Source of the DNA: Bacteroidales bacterium
Lineage (GTDB): Bacteria > Bacteroidota > Bacteroidia > Bacteroidales > Paludibacteraceae
DNA length: 21,985 bases
Direction: 5' to 3'
Assembly (NCBI GenBank): GCA_018066005.1
Contig: JAGHSG010000153.1
Span: 1-21,985, forward strand
Positions 6,896-15,787 of the stretch are shown one piece after another. A program made the position numbers and the translations under genes. The notes under the pieces are model-generated. The model was given only the letters and a program-made list of their open reading frames with translations, did no database searches and was not told where the DNA came from. Within the stretch, counting starts at the first letter, position 1. Each line of letters starts with the position of its first letter.

Positions 6896-8002
6896 ATGTC
6901 TTTACAATGTGGTATAGTAGGGTTACCCAATGTCGGTAAATCGACCCTTTTTAACTGCCTCTCATCGGCAAAAGCGCAATCTGCTAACTTCCCGTTTTGC
7001 ACCATCGAACCTAATGTGGGTGTCATCACGGTCCCCGATGAACGTTTAATCAAATTAGGTGAATTATGTCATCCGGAGCGCGGTGTCATCCCGACAACGG
7101 TGGAGATTGTAGATATAGCAGGCTTGGTCAAGGGGGCCAGCAAGGGTGAGGGATTAGGCAACAAATTCCTTAGTAATATACGCGACTGCGATGCTATCCT
7201 GCATGTTCTTCGTTGCTTTGATGACGATAATGTGGTGCATGTGGATGGCACCGTTGATCCTATTCGGGATAAAGAAATCATAGATGCCGAACTGCAACTT
7301 AAAGACCTCGAAACAATCGAGAGTCGTATCTCCAAAACGGAAAAACAAGCCAAAGCAGGTGGAGATAAACAGGCCAAACTGGCTCTGGAAGTGATGCAAC
7401 GCTATCACGAAGCGTTATCCCAAGGTCTTAACGCCCGTACGGTGGAGCTCGCTAATAAGGAAGAAGAAGCCGCTGCCAAAGAGATGTGCCTGCTCACCAA
7501 TAAACCGGTCCTCTACGTCTGCAACGTAGACGAAGCGTCGGCGGTCAACGGTAATGCTTATGTGGAGAAAGTCCGTGCTGCTGTCGAAAAAGAAGATGCA
7601 CAGGTGCTTGTTGTGGCTGCTAAAATAGAATCCGAAATAGCCGAATTGGAGAGTTACGAAGAGCGTCAAATGTTCTTGGAAGAAATAGGACTGAAAGAGA
7701 GTGGCGTCAACCGTCTTATCAAGGCGGCGTATGCGTTGCTCAACTTGCGTACCTTCCTGACTGCCGGTAGTGATGAGGTACGTGCTTGGACATTCCGCGC
7801 CGGCTGGAAAGCACCGCAATGTGCCGGTGTTATCCATACGGATTTTGAACGGGGATTCATCCGTGCCGAAGTAATCAAATACGAGGATTATATAACCCTT
7901 GGCGGGGAATCGGCTTGCCGTGCTGCCGGCAAATTGGGTGTGGAAGGTAAGGACTACCTCGTGCAGGATGGCGATATTATGCACTTCTTGTTCAATGTAT
8001 AA
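6896..8002 (+). CDS. ychF: YchF/OLA1 family redox-related ATPase (Obg-like)
   Basis: This 368-residue P-loop protein belongs to the Obg-related YchF family, which binds ATP and associates with ribosomes. Visible motifs are G1 GLPNVGKS (9-16), G3 DIAGLVKGASKGEGLGNKFL, and the altered G4 NVDE that fits YchF's ATP preference. There is a central helical coiled-coil (ETIESRISKTEKQAK), and a C-terminal TGS domain ending in the family's VQDGDIMHFLFNV. The ATG at 6896 is chosen because MSLQCGIVGLPN is the normal start. The longer open frame begins with a non-ATG codon upstream of the promoter. Confidence 0.96.
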   Translation: MSLQCGIVGLPNVGKSTLFNCLSSAKAQSANFPFCTIEPNVGVITVPDERLIKLGELCHPERGVIPTTVEIVDIAGLVKGASKGEGLGNKFLSNIRDCDAILHVLRCFDDDNVVHVDGTVDPIRDKEIIDAELQLKDLETIESRISKTEKQAKAGGDKQAKLALEVMQRYHEALSQGLNARTVELANKEEEAAAKEMCLLTNKPVLYVCNVDEASAVNGNAYVEKVRAAVEKEDAQVLVVAAKIESEIAELESYEERQMFLEEIGLKESGVNRLIKAAYALLNLRTFLTAGSDEVRAWTFRAGWKAPQCAGVIHTDFERGFIRAEVIKYEDYITLGGESACRAAGKLGVEGKDYLVQDGDIMHFLFNV

Positions 8003-8027
8003 GTTGCTAATAGGTAGATAAAAGATT

Positions 8028-9044
8028 ATGGAAATACTGTCATTATTATCAAATCCTTGGTTGGCGTGCTTGGTCATCGTTATTGGCTTTTATCTGTTGG
8101 TCAAGGGTGCCGATTGGTTGGTTAGTGGCGCTTCTTCCGTAGCGCGACAGATGGGGGTCAGTCCGTTGGTCATCGGTTTGACGGTTGTGGCTTTTGGAAC
8201 ATCTATGCCGGAGTTTATTGTCAGTGCGATTGCGGCCATCGAAGGAAATACGGAAATAGCCATTACGAATATATTAGGCAGTAATTCCATCAATACATGT
8301 ATTATTTTAGGTTTGTCTGCCCTTATCTATCCTGTTGCTTCCCAAAAATCCAGCCGTAAGTTTGATATTCCCTTCTCCGTATTGGCAGGTTTGTTGGTGT
8401 TGCTGTTTGCCACCTACACGCGTCCTTTGGTTTTCCGTTGGGGCAATTGGGGTGCGTTCAGTTTTCAATGTGGTTTTATATCCGGTGTGGGAGGTGCTTT
8501 CTTACTACTGTGCTTTATCGTTTTTATGTGGCATAGTGTACATTATGCCAAGGGAAATCCTAACAAACAAGCAGAAGACACCGTGTCTATCTCGCGCACG
8601 CGTGCGTACCTTTTAATCTTAATAGGATTGGTAGGGCTTGTTTTAGGAGGGGAGATGATTGTCCGTTCTGCCACCTCTATTGCTCATCAGTTGGGCGTTA
8701 GCGATGCCATCATCGGATTGACTATTGTGGCTTTGGGTACCTCTTTACCCGAATTGGCAACCTCGTGTGTGGCGGCTTATCGCCATAATTCAGACCTTGC
8801 CATCGGTAATGTCATCGGCTCCAACATCTTCAATGTCTTCTTTATTTTAGGAACGAGTGCCCTCATCCATCCGTTACCTGTTTATCCGGGCTTGTGGCTG
8901 GATGCAGCCATAGTAACTCTGAGCAGCATGTTAGTTATGTTGTTCGTTTATAGCAATAAAGAGCATAAGATACAGCGTGGACACGGAGCCGTGCTGTTGC
9001 TGTTGTATGCTATTTATTTGACATATCGAATTGTGATAGCGTAA
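8028..9044 (+). CDS. Calcium/sodium antiporter (CaCA superfamily, YrbG-like)
   Basis: This inner-membrane exchanger of 338 residues has about ten hydrophobic segments. The two inverted alpha repeats that define the CaCA superfamily are clear: GTSMPEFIVSAIAA...NILGSNSIN (57-89) and GTSLPELATSCVAA...GNVIGSNIFN (about 238-270). Each carries the ion-binding Glu and the GSN motif. It begins 25 bases after ychF with no promoter between, so the two are probably co-transcribed. Its last 35 bases overlap the convergent polysaccharide operon. Ion specificity cannot be told from sequence alone. Confidence 0.92.
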   Translation: MEILSLLSNPWLACLVIVIGFYLLVKGADWLVSGASSVARQMGVSPLVIGLTVVAFGTSMPEFIVSAIAAIEGNTEIAITNILGSNSINTCIILGLSALIYPVASQKSSRKFDIPFSVLAGLLVLLFATYTRPLVFRWGNWGAFSFQCGFISGVGGAFLLLCFIVFMWHSVHYAKGNPNKQAEDTVSISRTRAYLLILIGLVGLVLGGEMIVRSATSIAHQLGVSDAIIGLTIVALGTSLPELATSCVAAYRHNSDLAIGNVIGSNIFNVFFILGTSALIHPLPVYPGLWLDAAIVTLSSMLVMLFVYSNKEHKIQRGHGAVLLLLYAIYLTYRIVIA

Positions 9045-9831
9045 GGCGGTTAAACAGGCGTCTTTCTTTATCCCACAACCATCCCCATTTATTAAAATAG
9101 CGGCACATATTGACGCTATGTACCCAAGTCATCTTCCAATTATGGTAAGAGGCTTTGGCGTGGTCGTGAATAATAGTAACCGCCGGATAGTAGAGCGTCA
9201 AATAATCCCGATGAATAGTGCGTGTCAGGTCTATATCTTCGGGGTACATAAAATAGCGCTCGTCAAACAATCGGGCTTTCAGCGCTGCTTCTGTCCGTAG
9301 TAGCATAAAGCACCCGCTCAAATAAGGTACGTTCATCGGCCTATCATAACCTGTTTGCCTCAATTCATATCGCTCGTTGCGTTTTTGAGTCCATTTCATC
9401 GGCAAGAAGCGTCTGGCAAACACATCCCACGGAGTGGGTAATAATTTGCATAGATACTGCAATTCGCCATTGGGATAGGTTACTTTGGGCATCAGACTTC
9501 CTACTTCCGGATGACTTGTCATAAAATCATGCAGCAGGTCTAAATCACTTGCTTGTATCCATACATCGGCATTGATTACCAAATGGAGAGGTGTATTCCA
9601 TCGCACACTCTGCCGAATGGCTATGTTATGGGCTTTGCCGTAACCTACATTCTTCCCTTCGTTCCAGATATATGCCACTTTGCCCGATGAAATGGGTACT
9701 TTTTGCACTTTCTCCTCCGAATTATCTACAAGATATATTTTCCTTGTGCAACTTGCACGCAGCAACTCCTCGCACAGGTTACTCACTTGTGTCCAATCCG
9801 GATGATATAGTACAATGCTTATGTTTAGCAT
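9010..9831 (-). CDS. GT2 glycosyltransferase, rhamnosyltransferase-like
   Basis: This is a GT-A fold enzyme of 273 residues with the pattern of WbbL/RfbF-type transferases. It starts MLNISIVLYHPD, and has YLVDNSEE, GYGKAHNIAI, the metal-site NADV, SGCFMLLRTEA, FDERYFMYPEDIDL, and the HDHAKAS segment. In this group the enzyme adds a deoxyhexose, often rhamnose, to a lipid-linked oligosaccharide. The sugar here is inference. It is the last gene of the polysaccharide operon, overlaps the GT4 stop by 7 bases, and its 3' end overlaps the convergent antiporter gene. I see no hairpin terminator after it. Confidence 0.87.
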   Translation of the reverse strand: MLNISIVLYHPDWTQVSNLCEELLRASCTRKIYLVDNSEEKVQKVPISSGKVAYIWNEGKNVGYGKAHNIAIRQSVRWNTPLHLVINADVWIQASDLDLLHDFMTSHPEVGSLMPKVTYPNGELQYLCKLLPTPWDVFARRFLPMKWTQKRNERYELRQTGYDRPMNVPYLSGCFMLLRTEAALKARLFDERYFMYPEDIDLTRTIHRDYLTLYYPAVTIIHDHAKASYHNWKMTWVHSVNMCRYFNKWGWLWDKERRLFNRLTLSQFDMSNK

Positions 9832-10946
9832 GATTCGGCTAATAGGTCCGTCAGGCGGTCGCGATATAATTGAATGATGATTTCTTCGTCGTATAACTGA
9901 TGAATACGCTCTCTGCCGTTCTTACCGAATTCTTGTCTTTCTTCTTCACTTAACGACAGAATATGCATCATACAAGCAATCAGACTGCTGGTGTTTTGTG
10001 GTTCGCAAAGGAAACCGTTTAAGCCGTTTACCACCACTTCTCGGCAGCCGGGTACATTGGATGCAATGATAGGCTTGGCCATTGAGGCGGCCTCTAACAG
10101 CACGCGAGAGACACCCTCGCGATAAGAAGGTAAGACCAAACAAGAGGTGTTGGCTATGTATGGAACAACATCATTTGTTTCGCCTAAATATTTAATAACT
10201 CCCGTCTTCTCCCATTTATCCATTTGTTCACTACTAATCGAAGCCGGGTTGCTGGCGCCTAAGGGACCTAATATCTTAAAGCATACTTTGGGATGTTGTT
10301 TTTTTACTTCTTTGGCTGCGGCTACAAACTCACCCACACCTTTGTCCCATAGTACTCGACCGACAAATAGGAAAGAGAAATTAGTTGGAGTTCCCGTACT
10401 GGGTTTGAAGCGCTCCATATTGACACCTTCTCCGCTTATGACACGTGCCTTACGGGCAATGACTATATTACGCTCCACAAACAATGTTTTATCTTCTTGG
10501 TTTAAGAACCACACTTCGTTGGCATGCCTTAACGAATTGCGGTATAACCATTGACTGAGCCGATTAATCCAACCTTTTCGGATAAATGTATATCCCAATC
10601 CGGTCACAACGGATGTCTGTGGAATTTTAGCCATCGCGGCTGCCCAGCCACCATAAATAACCGGTTTAATGGTATAGTGGAAGATGTAGTCAAAATGTTC
10701 TTTTTTGTATAATTTAGTCAGTTCGCTAACTAATTTAAGGTCCAAAAACGGATTCATACCCTTACAATCTATCTCAATGGAGATAAATCGTATTCCTGCC
10801 TGACGGAAGGGGGTTATATCACTATCCCTTGGAGCAATAACGGTAACCTGGTAGCCGTCTTTAGCCAAAGCAGCCATTACTCCATAACGGAAATTATACA
10901 TCGTTTTGGAACTATTCCCGACAAATGCTATTTTATGTGAATTCAT
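9825..10946 (-). CDS. GT4 family glycosyltransferase
   Basis: This 373-residue, two-domain GT-B enzyme has an N-terminal acceptor domain (KIAFVGNSSKTMYNFRYGV, then HYTIKPVIYGGWAA, and VVTGLGYTF). The C-terminal donor domain has FLFVGRVLWDKGVGEFV and the retaining-enzyme E-x7-E motif in YREGVSRVLLEAASMAKPII. It resembles the PglA/WbpH-type group that extends lipid-linked oligosaccharides with an N-acetylhexosamine. The donor is not certain. It lies 3 bases after the GT32-like gene and overlaps the next GT by 7 bases. Confidence 0.9.
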   Translation of the reverse strand: MNSHKIAFVGNSSKTMYNFRYGVMAALAKDGYQVTVIAPRDSDITPFRQAGIRFISIEIDCKGMNPFLDLKLVSELTKLYKKEHFDYIFHYTIKPVIYGGWAAAMAKIPQTSVVTGLGYTFIRKGWINRLSQWLYRNSLRHANEVWFLNQEDKTLFVERNIVIARKARVISGEGVNMERFKPSTGTPTNFSFLFVGRVLWDKGVGEFVAAAKEVKKQHPKVCFKILGPLGASNPASISSEQMDKWEKTGVIKYLGETNDVVPYIANTSCLVLPSYREGVSRVLLEAASMAKPIIASNVPGCREVVVNGLNGFLCEPQNTSSLIACMMHILSLSEEERQEFGKNGRERIHQLYDEEIIIQLYRDRLTDLLAESC

Positions 10947-10949
10947 AAC

Positions 10950-11687
10950 TTAATTTTTTTGCGGACAACAAGCATGTATCATTGATGCCATCTTCTCTTT
11001 GCAGCGTGCTCCGAATAGCGTTAAGATGATCTTGCGCATCCAATTATAGATGGGCGAATGCCATGTTCCGGTATAATGATGAATAGAATAGGTGTTCTCT
11101 GTTTGATAGATATGTTCATTCTCCTTCGGAGAGAAATAGTCTTGGGGAAATATATTTAACACATCATCCTGATGAACAAAATCTCCCGCTTGCGCAATAT
11201 CCACTTCCGTGTAACGGGCGGCAATAATATCTTGCATAATGCGCGGCATAGGTCGTGTATTCTGCTGGCCGTTCTCTATGAACGAATGCTGTTCGTAGTA
11301 ATCCATCAGATAACGAAATAACGGATGTTTCTTCTCAAAACCCATAGTAGCGGCTTCAATATAACCTGACACACGCTCGTGACCGATGAAATAAGGCAGT
11401 TCCAATAAATCATTATAACTGCGTACGACTTCCACATCCGAATCCAAATAAATACCGCCATAGTTATACAATGCATAACAACGGATATAATCGGCAGCAA
11501 AAGCGTATTTCTTTTGTTGATATGCTTCTTTTACCCAACAAACCGATTCAATATCAAACCGGTTCTTGTCCCATAACATCAACTCATAGTCCGGCAATAA
11601 TCGTTTCCAACTATCTATGCAGAACTGAATCTTCTTGGGATAAGGTTCGTCGCTTAACCAGCAATAATGGATAATCTTAGGTATCAT
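10950..11687 (-). CDS. GT32-like glycosyltransferase (DXD sugar-binding, capsular polysaccharide type)
   Basis: This 245-residue protein starts MIPKIIHYCWLS, the standard opening of the family. The longer open frame to 11723 adds 12 residues and would overlap the upstream GT2 stop, so the shorter start is preferred. Motifs are IHYCWLSDEPYPKKI, the KYAFAADYIRCYALYNYGG region, and the catalytic IYLDSDVEV (DXD, binding the nucleotide sugar and metal). C-terminal IHHYTGTWHSP is also typical. The family adds sugars in capsule and O-antigen pathways. The gene lies 11 bases after the preceding GT2. Confidence 0.88.
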   Translation of the reverse strand: MIPKIIHYCWLSDEPYPKKIQFCIDSWKRLLPDYELMLWDKNRFDIESVCWVKEAYQQKKYAFAADYIRCYALYNYGGIYLDSDVEVVRSYNDLLELPYFIGHERVSGYIEAATMGFEKKHPLFRYLMDYYEQHSFIENGQQNTRPMPRIMQDIIAARYTEVDIAQAGDFVHQDDVLNIFPQDYFSPKENEHIYQTENTYSIHHYTGTWHSPIYNWMRKIILTLFGARCKEKMASMIHACCPQKN

Positions 11688-11698
11688 AGTTATTGTAT

Positions 11699-12670
11699 TT
11701 AGTAATAATGGCGAAGTATGCAATATAATTTAACAGATAGGCGAATAACTCCTATTTTGATACGATCCACCCACCCAAACAGGTGGGCATTGTACGGAGT
11801 TGTCCGTATCGTCGGCTCAAGCCGCTTCAAATAGTCATATCTATTCGCATAATCATATTTGGCTACGGTGGTTAGAATAGACTCACTCATATTCCATATC
11901 TGTCGGTCCAGTAGTGCCCAAGAGTCATATTCTTTTTTCAGTTGTTGCAATCGTTCCAAGGTCAGGAACTGATGCTCTATATTCGTTTGGGCCTGTTGTA
12001 GAGTTAACGTGTGGGTGATGGAGCCGGTTCGTAACTTATACTGATACACTTCCTCATCACATATCATCACACGTTTGGCACGCCATAACATAATAGGAGT
12101 CCAACGTACATCTTCGTAATAAACTCCTTTCTCAAACCACAATGGACAAACCTCGTTCACAATCAATGTCCTGCGGATGAGATAAGTCCAGGCGTATGCT
12201 CTAAATACTTTTTGATAACTCAAATACGTCTTCCCGTCCATTATCGTCTCTCGCGGACCCCATGTGTGACTGACTTGTTTTTTTGTTCCGTCTTCATCAT
12301 ACACTCCGTACTGAAAGCGCACGACATCCGGCTTTTTCTGCATGGCCAAATTCATTGGATGGGACAACGATTGTGGCCGTAAGGTGTCATCTGCATCCAA
12401 AAAGAGTATATATTGTCCCGTGGCTCGTTGAAGGCCATTATTTCTCGCCATAGATAACCCCAGATTGGACTGGTGCAAGACCGTCATATTGGGTATTCGC
12501 TTACTCCAAGCATCGGTCATTGCCGAAGTGCCATCCGTTGAACCGTCATCTACCACAATAACCTCATATTGCTCTGCTGCCAACTGCTGCGCCAGCACAC
12601 TCTCCAAACATGCGTCCAAATAGGCGGCTACGTTGTAGGCGGGGATAATAATGGATATATTCGGATTCAT
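11699..12670 (-). CDS. GT2 family glycosyltransferase
   Basis: This 323-residue enzyme has an N-terminal GT-A domain: ISIIIPAYNVAAYLDACLESVL, VIVVDDGSTDGT, GLSMARNNGL, and the metal-binding LFLDADD (DXD type). The C-terminal part has YYEDVRWTP and several aromatic helices typical of WcaA/EpsJ-like enzymes. It probably transfers one sugar to the growing repeat unit at the inner face of the membrane. The start overlaps the preceding GT2 by 4 bases (ATGA). Confidence 0.9.
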   Translation of the reverse strand: MNPNISIIIPAYNVAAYLDACLESVLAQQLAAEQYEVIVVDDGSTDGTSAMTDAWSKRIPNMTVLHQSNLGLSMARNNGLQRATGQYILFLDADDTLRPQSLSHPMNLAMQKKPDVVRFQYGVYDEDGTKKQVSHTWGPRETIMDGKTYLSYQKVFRAYAWTYLIRRTLIVNEVCPLWFEKGVYYEDVRWTPIMLWRAKRVMICDEEVYQYKLRTGSITHTLTLQQAQTNIEHQFLTLERLQQLKKEYDSWALLDRQIWNMSESILTTVAKYDYANRYDYLKRLEPTIRTTPYNAHLFGWVDRIKIGVIRLSVKLYCILRHYY

Positions 12671-13614
12671 TCAAAGACGGCTTTTAAGGTTATACTGATG
12701 GTTGACTTGACCGCAATAACAATCTTCCTATACCACGGCAAACAGCGCATAGTTAGGATAATACCTAATTTTCGGAATGGATTAACTAAGCTGTTACAAC
12801 GGCATATTTTCTCCAAGAAATCTACCACCTCCGCATCTGTGATGGATGATTGATAAGTGCGATAAACAATCTCTAACGGAATAAAGCGTTCATCGGGAAT
12901 AAAACCGTAAAAGACGGGTAAATCATGCACTTTCTGTCGGAAAGTCTTTTTTTCATAATGTCCCGCTCCATCTACCGTGTTCTTGTCGTGGTGCCGATAA
13001 CTCATCAATATGTCCGGTAGGTTGTGTTTGTCTCCTAACAAAGCCCCTGCGTATGCTACCCATTCATCGTAATAAAGAGCGGTCATACTATTCTCGACAC
13101 GGTATATTGTGGGTAATAAGATATCCAATAATGCCCGATTGAATACCATGGTACAACCTTGATTACGCGAATAAGTCAGCAGCGTAGCTGCCCAGCCTTC
13201 GGTATAAGGAGCATGAATAACCGAGAGCACCTCACCAGCGGCATTGATATCTTGACGCAAAGACGATACGACACAAGGTTTACGCGTGTCCATTGTCGCT
13301 ATATGCGCATACAAAGTCTCTAATTTATTAGGAAACCAAATATCATCTTGATCGCATATACTAATCAACTCTCCGGTACACAACGCCATCGCCTTAAAGA
13401 AATTGGCATTCACACCCAGGGGCTGTTGATTCACTTCATAAATCAGCCCGTATCGTTGTTTATACTCATCCAATATGGCCACGGTACCGTCTGTTGAATA
13501 GTCGTCACATACCACCACCTCATCCGGCAGGCGAGTCTGTCGGTAGATGCTATCCAACTGTTCGCGGAGGAAACGGGCACCATTATAGGTCGCTATGGCA
13601 ACGGATAGAGTCAT
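12667..13614 (-). CDS. GT2 family glycosyltransferase, RfbG/WcaA-like
   Basis: This 315-residue enzyme has the GT-A signature LSVAIATYNGARFLREQLDSI, VVVCDDYSTDGT, a NFFKAM segment and the catalytic CDQDDIWFPNK. DQDDIW is typical of the rhamnosyltransferase-like GT2 subgroup. YYDEWVAY later in the chain is the usual acceptor-side motif. Transcription runs from the polymerase gene, whose TAA overlaps this ATG by one base (TAATG). Confidence 0.9.
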   Translation of the reverse strand: MTLSVAIATYNGARFLREQLDSIYRQTRLPDEVVVCDDYSTDGTVAILDEYKQRYGLIYEVNQQPLGVNANFFKAMALCTGELISICDQDDIWFPNKLETLYAHIATMDTRKPCVVSSLRQDINAAGEVLSVIHAPYTEGWAATLLTYSRNQGCTMVFNRALLDILLPTIYRVENSMTALYYDEWVAYAGALLGDKHNLPDILMSYRHHDKNTVDGAGHYEKKTFRQKVHDLPVFYGFIPDERFIPLEIVYRTYQSSITDAEVVDFLEKICRCNSLVNPFRKLGIILTMRCLPWYRKIVIAVKSTISITLKAVFE

Positions 13615-14834
13615 TATTCTGCTTCTTTTATGCGGTCTTCGTAAAAACTATAATTGCACACTACTTCATAGGCATCTTCGCGGAAGAAGACATCTTCCGT
13701 TTCATCCACGATACAAGTGTAGGGAACAAAGAACTGATAGAAATGAAAATCTATCTTGGACCAATAAGCCGCTTCATACCATATCCAAAAAGCAAACGCA
13801 GCCACGATGGTGCCTAAACGGAAAATAAGATGCAATTTGGTCTCCAATAGATGAGCTATCAATTCCGTCAGCATAATGAGATAGAATATCTGCACATAAT
13901 TGAAGAAACGAGTAAAACCGGCAAACACGCACCCCACAAAAGCAACCAAAATCAATAATCCGGTCATACGCTCGCGGTATTCTTTTTCCGATGAACTGAC
14001 CTCTTGCTCCCGATTAAAATAAATGGCAAACATCGGCACTACCATCATGGACAGGAAGGAACGCAAGAATCCGAAAAAGTTGGTTTGAATGGATGTGTAA
14101 GTTACCAACTTACGTCCTATGGCGCCGGCATCATGACTTAAAAAATAAGACAAAACGGGTATCAGCACTTTATCACTCAAAATCCAGCAAACGAAAGTGA
14201 CGCTTAGGATGATAAGTATATTCTTCCGGCTTAACTCAATTGTACGGACGAGTGGCAGAATGAATAATATGCAGGCAGAAAGATGGAACCCCAAGGCCAA
14301 TAGGGTAAATAACCAATAACGTTTGCGGTTATCGGATATAAATGCTTCCATCGCTACCAGACCAAACGCAATGGCAGGACCTTCACGCATCACTTCGGTG
14401 TTGAACTGAAAGAATGTTTCGGATAAGAAGTATAGCAGCAGAAAAATAAATCCATGGTCGGTATGCTTACGCACAATCTCGCAAAGGGGAATATTGACCA
14501 TAAGTGCCAAGGCGAATTGAAGTACATAAAACGAATCCGTCGTGGTCTTGACAATCAGGCATAGGAGTGTCCATAGAGGCATAAAGCCGTGACGTACCAC
14601 CTCCGATGCCATACAATCCCAAATGGCATCCAATCCACTATAATAATACTTGAAAAAGCCCATATAGTCGAATTTATCTCCGCCTAAACCGTAACTGAAA
14701 CCGACTATACATATCATATATAGGTACAAAACCCGATATGCAGCCAGTTTATAAGTCCCGTAACCGTCTTTCTTGTCAAAGAAGATGGAGCCGATAATGG
14801 CTAATAGAATAAATATGACATATACCCAGGTCAT
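13614..14834 (-). CDS. EpsG/Wzy-like polysaccharide polymerase
   Basis: This 406-residue membrane protein has about ten hydrophobic segments and the EpsG-family layout. A GGDKFDYMGFFKYY segment sits in the first large external loop, followed by a NTEVMREGPAIAFGLVAMEAF segment. It probably joins repeat units at the periplasmic face. The ATG at 14834 is chosen over an upstream GTG at 14840, because it gives the ATGA overlap with the Wzz stop seen elsewhere in the operon. The identification rests on topology and motifs; Wzy sequences diverge strongly. Confidence 0.83.
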   Translation of the reverse strand: MTWVYVIFILLAIIGSIFFDKKDGYGTYKLAAYRVLYLYMICIVGFSYGLGGDKFDYMGFFKYYYSGLDAIWDCMASEVVRHGFMPLWTLLCLIVKTTTDSFYVLQFALALMVNIPLCEIVRKHTDHGFIFLLLYFLSETFFQFNTEVMREGPAIAFGLVAMEAFISDNRKRYWLFTLLALGFHLSACILFILPLVRTIELSRKNILIILSVTFVCWILSDKVLIPVLSYFLSHDAGAIGRKLVTYTSIQTNFFGFLRSFLSMMVVPMFAIYFNREQEVSSSEKEYRERMTGLLILVAFVGCVFAGFTRFFNYVQIFYLIMLTELIAHLLETKLHLIFRLGTIVAAFAFWIWYEAAYWSKIDFHFYQFFVPYTCIVDETEDVFFREDAYEVVCNYSFYEDRIKEAE

Positions 14835-15625
14835 AACCACTCGGGAATGTCCTCACGCCAATAGAAGATAATCAAACCTAAGGTTACTAACAGTAGGGCT
14901 AAACCTACCATTACCACACGTCGCGGAGACACAGTGCGATCGGGGAACTCGGCATGCTGAAGAACAATAAACATCGGCTGATGTTCCTGCAGCCGCACTT
15001 GTGCTATCTCATACATGGCAGCAGCCACTTGTCCTTGCTCGGCTAATTGGGCGTAATAATCCACGTTACGTTGTGCTTTCTCCTGACGATAAGCAGATAG
15101 ATAAGTGGATAATTGCTCCACGATCATGGTCGTTATCTGTTGGGCGATAGCCGGGTCTTGGGCAGTAACTGCAATGCCGATAGACTCGTCTTTACGCGAC
15201 GGCTTGCACTCAATATCCTCACGCATCAAGTCATATAAATGCCCTTCGCTCTTGGCTTGGGGATATAAATCGGCTATTTTATGCATTGTGCCGTTCACGT
15301 CCGTTACCTGTTTTTGGGATAACTCTTGCAAGAATAAACAGTCTCCAATCACATCGGCATACGTGTCAGGAGTGATAGCGTCTCCTACGGCACTGATTTG
15401 CATGCCGGTACCCATCTCGTCAAAGATACGTTGAAAAGCCAAGGTCTCTTGGAGATTATATTCGGGTACAATCTTCGTTTTACATTGCCACTTGCGGGGT
15501 AATAAGTAGGTGGCAGCTCCAACGATCACTACCGTTCCTATCCAAACGATAAGAAATACCCACCAATGATTCCATAACTTACCCATCAGGGCTCTGACAT
15601 CTACATGGTCACTCTTTGCTTTCAT
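14831..15625 (-). CDS. Wzz-like polysaccharide chain-length determinant
   Basis: This 264-residue inner-membrane protein has two membrane segments (about 19-41 and 238-257) around a periplasmic domain. Before the second segment is the Pro-rich PDRTVSPRR motif of Wzz proteins. The periplasmic part is helical (YRQEKAQRNVDYYAQLAEQGQ). There is no C-terminal tyrosine kinase domain. The protein should set polymer length together with the polymerase encoded next. It is the first gene of the seven-gene operon, with its own promoter 36 bases upstream. Confidence 0.88.
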   Translation of the reverse strand: MKAKSDHVDVRALMGKLWNHWWVFLIVWIGTVVIVGAATYLLPRKWQCKTKIVPEYNLQETLAFQRIFDEMGTGMQISAVGDAITPDTYADVIGDCLFLQELSQKQVTDVNGTMHKIADLYPQAKSEGHLYDLMREDIECKPSRKDESIGIAVTAQDPAIAQQITTMIVEQLSTYLSAYRQEKAQRNVDYYAQLAEQGQVAAAMYEIAQVRLQEHQPMFIVLQHAEFPDRTVSPRRVVMVGLALLLVTLGLIIFYWREDIPEWL

Positions 15626-15661
15626 AATCTTATTTTAGTTAATTGAAAAGTTTTCAGCGCA

Positions 15662-15693
15662 CAAAATTACAATTTTTTTTGCATATATGCAAA
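15662..15693 (-). promoter_or_regulatory. polysaccharide operon promoter with perfect 16-bp palindrome at -33
   Basis: On the minus strand TTTGCATATATGCAAA (15693-15678), 8 bases, then TAATTTTG (15669-15662) and TGCGC. Spacing is 20. The wzz-like ATG is 36 bases downstream. I see no other promoter of this form inside the operon. Confidence 0.85.
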
Positions 15694-15711
15694 AGATTAA
15701 GTAATAAAAAC

Positions 15712-15743
15712 AAAAAAAAAGTCCAAAACGTTCATTTTGGACT
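15712..15743 (-). terminator. rho-independent terminator after rpsP
   Basis: A perfect 9-base stem, AGTCCAAAA / TTTTGGACT, with a 6-base loop at 15720-15743. On the minus strand it is followed by nine T residues (15720-15712). It lies about 45 bases beyond the rpsP stop, and insulates rpsP from the polysaccharide promoter directly downstream. Confidence 0.88.
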
Positions 15744-15787
15744 CTTTTTCAGCGTTTGTAAGTAATTTTTTACGAACTCTTACTCCA

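Noticed and set aside
7415..8077. Open frame of 220 codons on the minus strand
   Set aside because: Antisense to ychF and the antiporter start; Phe-rich, low-quality composition and no motif.
8982..8993. CACGGAGCCGTG hairpin near the end of the polysaccharide operon
   Set aside because: The loop is too short and no T-run follows on either strand, so it is not supported as a terminator. It lies in antiporter coding sequence.
15283..15310. Heptamer-like string GCATTGTGCCGTT in the wzz-like gene
   Set aside because: Only one unit resembles the repeat. The rest does not keep the 7-base pattern, and the encoded residues fit the protein.
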